DNA of 64,000 nt, from positions 432,839-496,838 of the forward strand of contig JAWRYS010001501.1 in the NCBI GenBank assembly GCA_034769895.1. The letters are read 5' to 3'. Shown in pieces: positions 46,178-58,445 of this stretch; position 1 is the first letter of the stretch; each line of letters opens with the position of its first letter. Below the pieces are notes generated by a model that was not told the origin of the DNA, did no database searches, and saw only the letters and a list, made by a program, of their open reading frames with translations. Made by a program: the position numbers and the translations under genes. The stretch comes from Magicicada septendecula. Taxonomy: Eukaryota; Arthropoda; Insecta; Hemiptera; Cicadidae.

Positions 46178-49100
46178 TGTATTAAAATATTTATCAGAAT
46201 AAACTCTCTGTGTATGTTATATTAATTGGTGTGGCACTCGACGTCCTACTGGTCTGAAACGCTTCCTCAAGTTTCCCAGTTGATCGAGTCCCAAATGTAG
46301 CAAGACCTGTCAAATAGCGTTATGCTGTTGAAGAAATATATGTGTAGTTTCACCAAAAGTTTTAAAACAAAAATTGTTGTTTGTTGAAGAAAAATAAAAA
46401 AAAAATTTTGTTTAAAAAAATTATAATTAAAAAAAAATTTCTTTTTATTAATTAATTAATTAAAATCAATTAATTAATAGTGTGCTGTGAAGTTTTAAAA
46501 TGTATATCACTCCTCTAAGAAATTTTATTGATGTTCTTGTATTTTCCAAACAAACTACAACCACTCATAAGATTGTCTCCAGGACAATCGATACTTGTTT
46601 ACTTTTTCGTTTTGTAGGTTATCTTCCCTTGTATGTGGTAAAATCCTAGTAGTTTATTATTTAAAATTATATTAATGGTAATTTGTAATATAAATGAAAG
46701 AAAGAACTATTTTGTGGTGAAAAGTATTAATGTTTTATTAAATAATTGAAATATAGACTCTTTTCGATTATAATATCGACTCTCAGGGTATCGAAACAGT
46801 TACAAGGTTTGGTATATAAAATTCAACAAGGTTCTTTAAACAGCCAATTATTATCAAAGTCAGAGAAATCGGGCCAATATTTAAAAAGTATAACGTTACA
46901 ACAAGTTAATTACTAATACTAGATACACACATTGAATAATAAAATTGAAATAATATAATTTCTTGTCACCAACACAGCTGACGGGAAACAAGGAGGCGTT
47001 ACTAACGAAAATCTGAAATGGCTGCCGTCAAGTCGGTCAAAATGCCCTTCGAATCTGCGATGTTCCAAATAAGATATTTTCTGGTAGTATTTATGTCCTG
47101 GTGTCTGCAAATCTCCTTCCTGATGTTGTGTAGTGTCTTAAGTGAAGTTTCCGTGTTGTCTTTTGTATATCTGTGTAGTTATAAGTTCGTTCACTTTTTA
47201 TGATTCCGACACTAATATATGGTTATGTGGTATACTGTTTTCTTGTGTTTTATAGTGTTTTTCGGTGTAGTTATGTGCTGTCCAGTGTTATTTAGTCTTT
47301 ATATATTGATTTTGTCACAATGTGGACGTTCCAGAATGATTTTATACGCCACTCGCGATTTCACAAAAACGTACCGTTCACTTACTCGGCATTACCGTTT
47401 CTAGTTAGGTTAGCTCGGTTATAAACCGCTTGTCAAGTTCACCGTACAATTACCAATAATCAACTATATTATTTCCTCCAGTTTCGACTAAACTCTTAGC
47501 CAATATAATATTATTCTTAACATTGTTCAAATATAATTTTGCATCCTGTGCATATTTCAAAATACACTATATAACTGCCTAAACTTTGGTTATTTATCAA
47601 TTTTATTTGCTAGATGAAATTTAAATTAATCCTTCAGTTCATTCGGCGTATTTTAAGATTGAATACTGCCGTTTTATAATGTTTTCTGTCTAAAATTAGT
47701 AATTTTACTTTCATTTTGTATTTAGTGAAAAATTAAAAATTAACTTCCTGTCATTATGCAAATTCAGCCATTTTTCAGTTATATTTATTATTAATAATCT
47801 TATATTGTATTAAAAGGTTTATATTCCCTTATTTTCTTGTAATTAATTGAATTGGTTAAATTCTAAAATATTATTTTGGAATATATGACTCCCCTCTCCA
47901 AATTTCTGAGTTTAGTCATTTTCATTTTTATTTATAATTCTGAATATAATTTTATAAAATCTTTCTAAATGGTATGTGCAATTATATGGCTTCATCTCAG
48001 GTTTATTTTGTCTAAATCCCTTTTGTTTAATTGCATTTAAATGAGTAATTTCTCTGTTTTGATAGGGTTTGGTTTTCATTCTTTGGCCTAGATTTTTCAA
48101 CAATTTTTCCTTACAAAATATTTTTACAAACAATAAATGATGTGTGATACCCTCTCTGACTTTTAAATATGGTATTCTAAACTAAACATTTTTTCAAATA
48201 ACACAACAATAATTAGTATTGGTTACAATACCATGATTAGTTAAACAAATAAGGAATATTTTCAAATAAATGGATGTCTTCAAACTTCAGACATGTTTTA
48301 CAATCAAATAATTATTTCTAACATTGAAATATTGTTCACAAAAAAGGTTTTTTTACCAACTAACATCTTAATTACTTCTTACTATTAACACAAGTAATAA
48401 TTATGTTTACAGTTCTGATGTTAGTTGTGGTAAATTTAAATAAATGACCTTATATCTAATACATTTTTAACATCTTATCCTATATTTACAAAAACCTTAT
48501 ATCTATATTCTTATTTGCTAACTACTATACTAAGTTGGATTATACAGTTTTTTACACTGTCTTTTAAATATCGTATTTGGGGAATTGTACCCTGTCATTA
48601 GTATAATTAAATATTCACATAGTACACATTTTAAGTCACTGAAAGTTGCATATTTCATTGTATTCAATGTTTGTGATTGCCAAGAATGAAACACAAGGTT
48701 TATTTTCTATAATACCTAAAACTCGCACTGGTTCACTTTACACTTTTATTTTATGTTATTTCTAAATGGTCGTGTAGTCTTATTAACATAATAAATTGGT
48801 TATTGTTTTACAATGGAGATTTGTTCCTTGGGTACTATATTATTGTTTCATCTTGGTTCACTGGCAACTCTTACTTTACACACTTCTCTCTCTTAATTTT
48901 ATGTACATGTTGTTGCTATTTCGTTATACTTTTATTGGTATTTTACTATTTATTTTGGGGATATGGGGATTTGGGTGTCTTTTATAAGAGCATGACATCT
49001 TCCTCAGGATGCTGCCTTCTTCTTCTTTCTTCTGTCTTCTTTTCTTCTGTCTTCTGTGACTGGTATCTTATCCATCTTCTTCTTGATGTCATTGGGTTTC

Positions 49101-49512
49101 TTGGGATTTCTTCATCTTCTTCGGGTTTCTTGGGATTTCTTCATCTTCTTCATCATTTTAGAAATACATCACCTGTATTGGTTGATCTTGGCTTATTCAG
49201 GGTTTCTTTTCCATTTATATTTCCTCGTTGTGGGTTTGGTCATATTCTGTGTTGCTTTGTTATTTACTTTTTACCTTCCTGGGTTATAATTTGAAAACCT
49301 TCGGTTATTAGACTGGTTTTGGATGACTCATCACTAGTAACTCATTTTATTTGAACTTGTATTTTTTAAATAATAATGATTGCTTTCCACAGTTGCTATG
49401 ACTTAATTTTTTATATTAAACTTAATGCTTTCTTCCAGATTTAAATGTTATAATTTTATTATTCTAATGATCAAATGCCATTCAATATTATGCATATATC
49501 TGTCACGTTACA
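46178..49512 (-). repeat. 5' LTR of the retrotransposon (right), 3335 bp
   Basis: The partner of 34714-38044. Spotted differences are single substitutions (for example TAATGG/TACTGG, GATGTAA/GATGAAA, ATGCTT/ATGTTT, GGCATT/GGTATT) and one- or two-base indels in homopolymers. It ends in TTACA followed by ATATATATATATATT. Both LTRs being whole and so similar argues against a segmental duplication. Confidence 0.95.
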
Positions 49513-52500
49513 ATATATATATATATTACAATTACTGCAAGAAAATTTCGAGCTACTTATATAGAAATCTGTGTGTGTGTGTGTCTGCGTGTAGGAACGT
49601 TGCAGTAAGCCCTTCGTTTTAAAACAGTGAAATTCAAAGGGGGAGTCAACACGAAACCTCAAAGCAGGAAGCCTTCCAGCCAACCTCCCTCACACACACA
49701 CATACGTCTGTATGGTTGCTTTGCGTATGCTTTTATGAATTTGTTTTGACTGTATGTTACATATTATTTTGTATGTACATGAGATGAAAGTGATAATTTA
49801 TGAAATAAAATATAGTACACGTTTAGAGCTCGGAAAAATTTGTCTGTGTTAGTCAGAATTCAACTTTTGTTTAATTCGCAAATACTCTTCTTCTTATAAC
49901 CATGTGGATGTACTTTTATATATTATATAATGTTATTTTAAATGCCAAATTTCTGGCGTTTAATAATGGTTTGCAAATTTAAATATTTTCTACTTGAGGA
50001 AAAGGGTTCATTTCTGTTTATAGCGTGGGATGCTTTGTGAGCCAGATAGGAAACCAATCAACAAAAAGCTTTCTTAAATCAATATAAAAAGCAGCTCAGC
50101 ATCCCTCTATCCCACTAGAAGGCTTAGTTTTAAACTTCTGCTTTTAAGGCTACTTTTAAAACGCTTGCGAACAAGTCAAATGTAAAATGCTATGTTATCT
50201 TAGATTGAGTTCTTCTATATGTGTCTCTTACTTTGTTAATGAATTCAAATGGGTGCACGATCAAAACAATGTTTATAGTTACTGCTACCGCGCTCCTGAT
50301 TTTTGTATAATTATACCTGTTCTTGTACAGCTGTTACTAATGTTGAATAACGCCAGTTTAATGAATGCGAACTGCTGGTTGCCAAAAGGAACCTGAGCCA
50401 AACATTGGTCGTTTTGAGTTATATGCATTTTAGGTATCTATTGGGTTAGCAGACATTTCAGTATGAGTAAAAAAGGGACCTCTTCCAGACACTGTAACTT
50501 GATAACTGTTGGGAGGAAAAGTCATCTGGGAGGTAACTCAGCAACACTGAACCCTCAAGGATTGGCTAAACTGATTATCAGCTGTTTTCAGCAGCCGTTT
50601 TATTGGGCAACACAGTAAAAATTAGAGAGAATTGAGGGGTGTTTGTTTATTTTTTGTTTATTGAGGAGTGTAAACGGCGCGGGCGTTCCGAATGCTGCGT
50701 TCGGCCTTGGCATTACGTATGTGAGGAATCTCGAACTTCTGCTAAGATTTAATTTGATGATCTGTTTTCAAAGTGTTAATACAGTTGTAAGTAAAAAACA
50801 AAATATTAAATACGGATCGACTTAAATAGGCATGTCTGTAACAAGATACAAATGGCAACCAGAAAACTGTTGCATACAGAGATTTCCTGGAACAAAAGGA
50901 GGAAAATACAAACAATTTTTTTCAAAATTCATGTGTATGATAAATGTGTGAACGTAAAGGTGTAATGGAAGATGCATGTAAATTTTCCCAGAGCACACGT
51001 TATATGAATTTGGAGGACGAAATTGCACCTCTCAACATCAAAATATATCATAGTCAATTCGATTATAAACAGTCAACAGATGTGAAACATATGTTAAAGT
51101 GTAATTGTATCCGAAGCTGTAAATACGCTGCTCAGAATAATACATTGTCGCACGTCGTATTAATTGAACAAATTGAAACTAATTTCTTGTCATTATCGAA
51201 CAAACGTGGAGCGGGTACACGAGTTCTTAATAAGTTTTAAATTGGCTGGATTTCGGTCTCAGATCTTTATTCTTTCTACGCTTTACTTGCAAAGCATTTC
51301 TCTTCCTTTTTCTTCGTTACGTTTTCTCCGTCTATACAAGTTTTACATGCTTCTGTCTTAAGACTGCATATCCCTTCCTTCTCATAAGGGATGTCCTTCG
51401 CTTCCTCCAGTTTACATACAATCTGAAAACTATTCAATATATAATGCTGAAAACTATTCAATGAGAACAATATCATGTCTTTATGGATTCGTTGATCAAT
51501 TCATTTGCCATCTATTTTGACAATTACATAATCTATTCGCGGCTTCTTGTGGCCTAAGCATAAAATTTTAATGAATTTGACTCATAAGCCGTTATCGATT
51601 ATTTTTGTTCATTAAATGTTCGAAATTCTTTTCATCCTTACTACTACTACTATTAATAATAGTGATAATAATAATAATAATAACAACAGTAATGAGAATA
51701 ATAATGGCGGCTCCTTATTGTAGCAGGGAAGTAATAGATCCGTAGAGATAGGGGTGAGGTAGTGTAAACTACAGCATGAGCTATACGGCGTAGAAGGCAG
51801 GTAGTGTTGCCGCCCGTTATTACCCCTAGATGGTACTTTAAATGTTACTCATTATTTTCACAGGGTGAGTCGGATGAGGCGTGAAAGAGTGTATTCACGT
51901 CATTTAAAATAATTTGATTTATATGTATTTAAATGCAAATAGGCCTACAACTTTAAATATTAGTGATCTTTAATGAGTATTTAAATTTCATTTAGTTATT
52001 TTTAAAAAGTATTACTTAATTTTCCTTCGTTACTTTTTTTCAGACAGTAGCCGTGGAGGTAGAAAAAGAAAATTGAAGCTCGTTTAATTATTGTTAATAT
52101 TTACACGAGATAATCAATAGTATTGTACGTTGTGTGATGGCAACCAGAAGATGGGGACAGTCGATAATTAAAACCCACGTGTACTGTGAATAGTAATCGA
52201 GTTAACGACGCGCCCGCTATTGTCCCGTCCTGCTACGCTCATCACAGTGTCAGCTTTTGTCATACGCCCTCTTTATTCATAAACTTTATCAAAAGAGTTA
52301 AACCAAGCAGCGCACGCGTTCAATAGCTTGTATAACAAACTTTCCTGGTAACATTTTCTCAGTTTTTGTGTTAATCGTGATTCTATGATATCATTCAGTC
52401 TTGTAACATTCACGATAAATGTTGAACTTCGTTAACTATTAAAGAAGGTCGGAGAATAATTTGTTAAATTTCAGATTCAGTTATCGAACAAAACGGCGTG

Positions 52501-53160
52501 TACTCCTTCGTAAGTGGATAATAAATCACTTCTGTCTTGACGTTAAGGTCTGAAAAATTGTGGGTATGGTATTTTAAATTTTACTTTGGTTGTACTAGGG
52601 TTACAATCTGCTTACAATTGTGTATTGCAACTATGATTATTTTGAAACGATTTTAAATGTTTTATTTCTTGTCAACAACATCTCACTCCTCTTTAAAAAG
52701 TATTTAATTATTGTGCAACTAAATATACTTGACGCAACGAGAAAAAAATCCTGCGACCTGGCCGGTGTAATACACTTTATAGTTGCGTTGAGTACATGGT
52801 AATATATTTGTATAATTGTTGTAACGTTGCAGAATAGTAACAATTTAACAAAATTAGATTACTAAAACTTTAGAACTAAAAATTCTTCTTATAAGAGGTA
52901 AATTTTTTAAATACGATCTGTTTTGGAGTGAAAGGAAGACCCATTTCTTTGTAGGAAAATCGTGTTCCATCTCCAGTGACGATATGTTCATACAGTCCAT
53001 TCCCTTGACTTTCAAAATGCGAGAATAATGTTTGAGACGAAGCCAGATGTTACTGCTTCTGCGTACGTGTTCGCATTTTGGGCACACAATTAATTTTTCA
53101 CCAAGTTTCTCCGTCGCAGTGTCGTACATTGTTGACCACGAAACTTTAAAAACTGAATAG
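49513..53160. other. unannotated AT-rich DNA
   Basis: It begins with an AT-repeat that held the insertion site. A TGTG run lies at about 49570-49582 and mixed ACT/AAT/GAT trinucleotide repeats at about 51640-51700. The frames (for example 52854-53129 minus with a lone CPKC) have no supported family. Nothing else was recognised. Confidence 0.5.
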
Positions 53161-53164
53161 ACAA

Positions 53165-53366
53165 TTTCAAACTAACGACCGTTCAAATTTTCACGTACTA
53201 TCGCATTCACTACTTCAATTACACCTCTGTCATCACTTCTGGACGATCCCCTACGTCCCTCATCATGAATGTTCGCGCGTTCACTGTTGTATGTAATCAA
53301 ATTCACTGTCACGTATAACATTTGCTCAATAAACCTCTTAATGTTTCCTCTGATTATCAACAGCAC
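53165..53366 (-). pseudogene. mariner-like helix-turn-helix relic
   Basis: The minus-strand frame reads ANIHDEGRRGSSRSDDRGVIEVVNAIVRENLNGR. It fits the second half of the mariner/SETMAR-type DNA-binding domain, where a VHDE-x-R-x-GRPS linker precedes DD-L-V-x-V-N and a RENRR helix; the GRPS is degraded to GSSR. No catalytic domain follows. The match is by pattern and short. Confidence 0.5.
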
Positions 53367-53369
53367 TGT

Positions 53370-56300
53370 TTTTTTTTACCAGTTAAAAACGTGTCACAGG
53401 GCGAAATTCACATATGGAAGGATTCTATTATGGTAACACTAATTGTAAATCGCTCACACATCACCAGACTCGCTTATCTGATGCCAACAAAATAGCGGAC
53501 AGCTAACTGTCACGTCATATTACAACATGCTGCAGCGGTATCCTGCTTCGTTGACACATACTGTGGTAATATAAAAACTGACCTTACTTAAAAAACAGGC
53601 ATCGTACAAATCAATACTGCAAGTTCATAACAGTTTTCTATAATTATAAAGTCTTCTATAATTTTCTTGCATATAGTGTTAAGAGAATTATTTGTTTCGT
53701 AAAAACTTTATATTGCTGTGTTAACGTTTATGTGTTTGCTAGCGCTGTATAAGGTCGTAGAGGCTCTTTGAAGCCCTGGCGCGTCTCGTACATCATGCCT
53801 CAGACTCTTTCTTTTTCTCTAGCTTTCGGTCTATTCCATCCAGTCTCTTTTTATAAGTGATCTCGCTGTAAGAGGAACTCCTGAACGTAAGGGTTAGTCG
53901 CGACCTACGCATAGGGAATAGTTTATGTACCCTACAAGGGTCTTGTCTTGCAATTCATTCCGGAATAGCACTCGAAATTATTTGGCGAAGATGTTAAGTC
54001 TAATATGAAGATTAATTAATTATTCTAGTCCGATACTAGACTGAAATGAAATTAGTTCAGAGGTTTTATTGTAATTTATAATGTTATGTCGCCCGACGGA
54101 GCTGGTCAGTTTTCGGAAGTAATTCCAAATTCCGATCGGTATTTGCAAAGCTGACGTTATTAATGCCTGGGCCAAAAGGTTAACAGTAGGAAGCATATTA
54201 TTAATGATGTCGACAACTCATGCAGAATAATATATTTACTAGCATGTCAACAACGCTATTTTATTTGTGGAACTAAAACCCCATTTACAGCTGATAAATG
54301 TTCATTTGATTGCCGATGTTGACGGTTATAATGACGGAGTCATATCTTTGACACGCGATTACCACGCAAGTATGTGTAACACTTGTGATTAGCCTGCGTG
54401 AAACCAAAACATGATCTTCCTTCATGAACATTCTAGAATTACACGCACGTGACTTTTTTTAAGTTGCTCGCATTTAGTATATATTTTAAGTGGGTTTAAC
54501 GTCTTTCGGCTTCCAGTAATTTCTCAGCCACACTCTGGATACAACTAAACGGTACAAAATAAAATTAAAATAAATCCACACACTACATCACATACTATAC
54601 ATTTATATTATACATATTATATCTATTAAAATAAATATGTTACAATTAAATTATTTAAAAGTAACTAACAAAGTAGATTTCATCACCATATACAGTATGT
54701 ACAAATAAGTGTTTGCACTTTATCTCTGCAGCAACATGTATTCTGCTAATACTGCTTATCAGTTTTTTTTTCTATTTTACGTCTTAATATGTAGATGTAT
54801 ACATATTAATATTTTACTCTCATTTTTGTCACATTTAGAGCTTCAAAGAGAATTTGAAGTGGCTGGGAACAACCTTGCCTGAATTCGTACAGATATTACG
54901 AATACAATTCAGTTCCGAAAAGTTCCTTAAAGTTCCGAAAAGTTTTGTCCTACTTTTTAAACTGTACTTTCCATATTGTTGTAATAGAGGTCTCGTAGTA
55001 GGAATTGGTGCAATTTGACTTTAGCGCTTTCCATAGTTTATTCAAGTGACACTATCGTACGCTTTTGGAGATCTATTACTACTAAATACAGCATCAGGTT
55101 ATAAGCCAAACGTTTTTCAGTGAGTTGTCTAAATCAGTATATATTGTAAATGGAAGACGGCCATCTCTGAAGCTTTATTGACTTCGACGTTTATTAGAGT
55201 CTCTCTTTTTTTATTATTGTACGTATTGTACTCTACCTGTGATGTTTAGCACCGTCACGATCGTATAATTCCTGGACTCGTGTTACTCTTTTTATGAATA
55301 TTAATAATTTAACCGATTTCTCAAATTTTTATTCAGTTTTTTTCTTATGTCTTTGCTGAAAAGTGTAAATCTTAAAGTTATAAAGCGTAGACAAAGTACA
55401 GACTTTGTCAGTTTATTAGTTGACGCTTACGTTTTTAAACAACAAAGAGCGATAGGCTTGGCTTGTTGTTTGTTTCATTTTCTCTCCATTTCGTTTACGA
55501 CTGCTGTGCCAGAAAGTACGTGTTGAATGCGTGATAACTTGGTAAGTAGGAGCACTTTTAGAAGTCATCATTAACTTGTCTTTTGCCAGAGTAGTTCTTG
55601 TTTGTTCAGATGAAGTGTTTTAACTGAAGAGTAATGCGTAACAATTAAGGTGTTTTCACGTGTCATTTGTTTTCCACAGACTTTTGTGAGGAATTTTTTG
55701 GTCGTTTCTCAGAACGAGTAAAATATAACGCGGTGTGCGTCTACAACTGTCGTTAACGAGGCAATAACAGTTGTAGTGTAGCAATAATGTTGCCTCAGTG
55801 TGTCCAATAACGTCTTGTAACACTGTGTTTGTAGTGTTACCATCTTAGGGCGGATAGTAATCTTACAAACAGTGGCATAAATTAATTTATTTACAGAAAT
55901 AAAAATTTACGAATTTTATCAAAAGTCTTATAAAAAATTAATTACTCTCCCGTTACAAGAATTATCTTACGTCGACGCGGTTGTTCGTTACACACTATAC
56001 ACAGCAATTTGACAAACACCGTGTCAATAAATTAGCAGGATAAACATCAGTATAAAAGTCACTTCATAATAGTCCGTGTTAATTAAGTACTCTAATCGAT
56101 TGTGTAAACAATTCGGAACTTACTATGTCGCGCACTAATCGTTGTAAAACCAAGGTCAACTGACTGCTTGAACTGCATCCGCCCTGCATTTATAAAGGCA
56201 ATGTAAACAAGGCTGTGATAGACGGAAAAGGCAATAGATTTTTTCACAATATTAAGGTTCCACAAACTTTCTAGAGAAATTTTTCTAAATGCCACACTAG

Positions 56301-56558
56301 GCTGGACGTTTACTGGTTTTCTGGTCGGTCTGTGATGAGTCATAGAATTGCACAGCACGCTGTATACACGCATTATTTACGGCACGTAACCGTAATAGTA
56401 TGTACAATTCCCATGGTCTATAATGAACTCTCGTGTATACTGAAGAAGTAAAAATTGTATATGGATGGCGAAACCTTCGTTTTTAATACTTACTTAGACA
56501 GTACGAGAATTAATCAAGAAATTTGCGCAATTTGTGTTTGTCTGAAAATTTGTATTTT
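53370..56558. other. unannotated AT-rich DNA
   Basis: The longest frame is 93 codons (56092-56373 minus), with no recognisable domain. No transposon relic, RNA gene or repeat was identified. Confidence 0.5.
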
Positions 56559-56881
56559 GATTCATTTACATATTGCCCCTTTCTAAGTAGCATAAGTTTA
56601 ATATAACATGATTACGCCAATGTTTCTTTTGGATTTCAAAATATTTCACGGTTGCACTATTTGGTGTAGGTTTGAGCTCCCCCAACAATTTTTGTTTTAC
56701 ATTTCTATCAGTCGCGAAATGATTCATTTACATATTGCCCCTTTCTAAGTAGTATAAGTTTAATATAACATGATTACGCCAATGTTTCTTTTGGATTTCA
56801 AAATATTTCTCGGTTGCACTGTTTGGTGTAGGTTTGAGCCTCCCAACAGTTTTTGTTTTACATTTCTATCAGTCGCGAAAC
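56559..56881. repeat. 162-bp tandem duplication
   Basis: Two adjacent copies (56559-56720 and 56721-56881) start GATTCATTTACATATTGCCC and end CTATCAGTCGCGAAA. About seven differences were noticed (for example AGCATAAG/AGTATAAG, CACGG/CTCGG, ACTATTTGG/ACTGTTTGG). It is non-coding. The close match implies a fairly recent duplication. Confidence 0.95.
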
Positions 56882-57284
56882 ATCGTCCTTTTGTGGTACA
56901 GCGAAAGATCGCATTGGGATGTATCCGGTGATTACAACGGCGTTTTTGGTCTAAAATACTTGACCAAGCAATAACGTGTTCCTGCTACATTGTCGGAATC
57001 CAATTTCTATGTATTTTCCGTCTGTATATCTGGCTACCACTTTTTCTACTTCCCCCACAAGTGGCGTAAATCTTCCTTATTTGGCGTTGTCCCTTGTGAT
57101 GAAATTTTGTGGAACACAAAACCACACTTTTCATCTGATTTTGGCAATCTTCAACTGATTCATGACAGTTTTTAAGCTTTCGTACCATTTCTAAAACGTT
57201 AGTTTATACTGACCAGTTTTGCCAGAAGTGTTGTAAAACACTTCCACTATGATAGAGCAATTTACCTCATTCTTCACAAAAAAC

Positions 57285-58445
57285 ATCATCATCATCATCA
57301 TCATCATCATCACCCTCAAGGTTTAAACCAAGAATGGTTTGCTCCGGTCTCAAATAGGCAAATACTACAGCTGGTCACTCCAGTGCTTCCTCGGACGTCC
57401 CACACCTCTACCTCTCCGTCCCCTCGGCTTATAGTTCCATAGTTGTTTGGGGATGCGGCAGTCATCCATTCGGCAAAGATGTTCCCACCAATTCAGCCGA
57501 TAATGGGCGATCCTGTCGAGTATACTCATAATATTCAGTTCCTGCCGTATATCTGTGTTTCGTCTATGATCATGGAGAGTATACCTTGCCACATGCCTGA
57601 GAAATCTCATTTCAGCCGCTTGGATGCGACTGGCCTGGCCTTTCGTTAAAGTCCATTTCTCAGACCCATAAAGAAGTGTGGGAAGAGCCATCACCTTGTA
57701 GAATTTTAAGCGTGTTCCTTTACTTGCTGACTTAAGGGTTCGCCTGATGGTCCCGCACATAAGGTTGAACTTATGCAACTTATGCACCACGTTGTTGCAA
57801 GCATTATAAGGCACACTGTAGTCCAGGTATTCAAAATTGCTAACTTGTTCCAGGACAGTACCATCTATAACAATTGTTGCCCGTACGGGATCAGTTCAAC
57901 AAACCTTGGTTTTAATTGTGGATATCTGCAATCCAGAGTCTTTGCAGATTCCATTTAACAAATATATACCAATCTGCAATCTGTTTTCAGAGTTCGAAAG
58001 AATAGCCTGATCTTCCGCAAACAAGAAAGTGTCAATTGTAGATTGACCAATCATACAATGGTCTGGAAGACACATCTTCCAGTTTTGTATTATTCGTCAA
58101 TATATAAATTAAAAAGAGAAGGTGATAATGGACACCCTTGTTGTACTCCACAATTAATCAGACCAACACTAAGAGCTGTTCTCGGTCTCCCTGCTTCTAT
58201 TAAGATTTTATTCTCCATATACAGACTCTGTATTGCTCTAACTAGATGTTGTGGGATCCCTTTCCTTGCCATTACTGCCCACAGTTTGCTCAGATTCACT
58301 CAGTCAAAAGCCTTTCGAAGTCGATGAAAGCTATGTATGTGGGCAGCTGATACTCTCTACGCTTTTCAGTGAGCTGGGCTATTGTAAATATACAATCTAA
58401 ACATGATCTCCCCTTCCTGAGACCGCTCTGTGCCTCTGAAAGTAT
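57285..58445 (-). pseudogene. LINE ORF2 3' half (RT core to C-terminus) with GAT-repeat tail
   Basis: In element order: LSEAQSGLRKGRSCLDCIFTI and YIAFIDFE (58440-58310, first catalytic Asp); after a frame change NLSKLWAVMARKGIPQHLVRAI and CGVQQGCPLSPSLFNLYID (58299-58090); FLFAEDQAI-like (YADD box changed to AED, about 58025); then an open frame 57814-57365 with MPYNACNNVVHKLHKFNLMCGTIRR, LPTLLYGSEKWTLTK, RIQAAEMRFLRHVARYT, HYRLNWWEHLCRMDD, IPKQLWNYKPRGRRG. The element ends in a (GAT)n tail (plus-strand ATC at 57285-57312). It resembles the insect endonuclease-reverse transcriptase family with simple-repeat 3' ends; clade not fixed. It is 5'-truncated and frameshifted, and the catalytic box looks damaged. 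Confidence 0.9.

Larger units (their letters stand above)
34710..49516 (-). mobile_element. LTR retrotransposon (Ty3/Gypsy-type), ~14.8 kb, with 3.3-kb LTRs
   Basis: The element lies on the minus strand. It has two near-identical direct repeats (34714-38044 and 46178-49512) starting TGT and ending ACA, flanked by ATAT on both sides (34710-34713 and 49513-49516), a likely 4-bp target duplication inside an AT-repeat. In element order: 5' LTR (right), primer-binding site, gag, -1 frameshift site, pol (protease, RT, RNase H, integrase), 2.3 kb of non-coding DNA with tandem hairpin repeats, polypurine tract, 3' LTR (left). Domain order RT-RNase H-integrase is that of Ty3/Gypsy. No envelope gene and no chromodomain were seen. 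High LTR identity (roughly 15-20 differences spotted in 3.3 kb) implies a recent insertion. LTRs this long are unusual for insect Gypsy elements. Confidence 0.95.

Noticed and set aside
34714-49512. Segmental duplication of a 3.3-kb locus
   Set aside because: The repeats have TG...CA ends, matching ATAT flanks, a primer-binding site and a polypurine tract at the right edges, and gag-pol between them.
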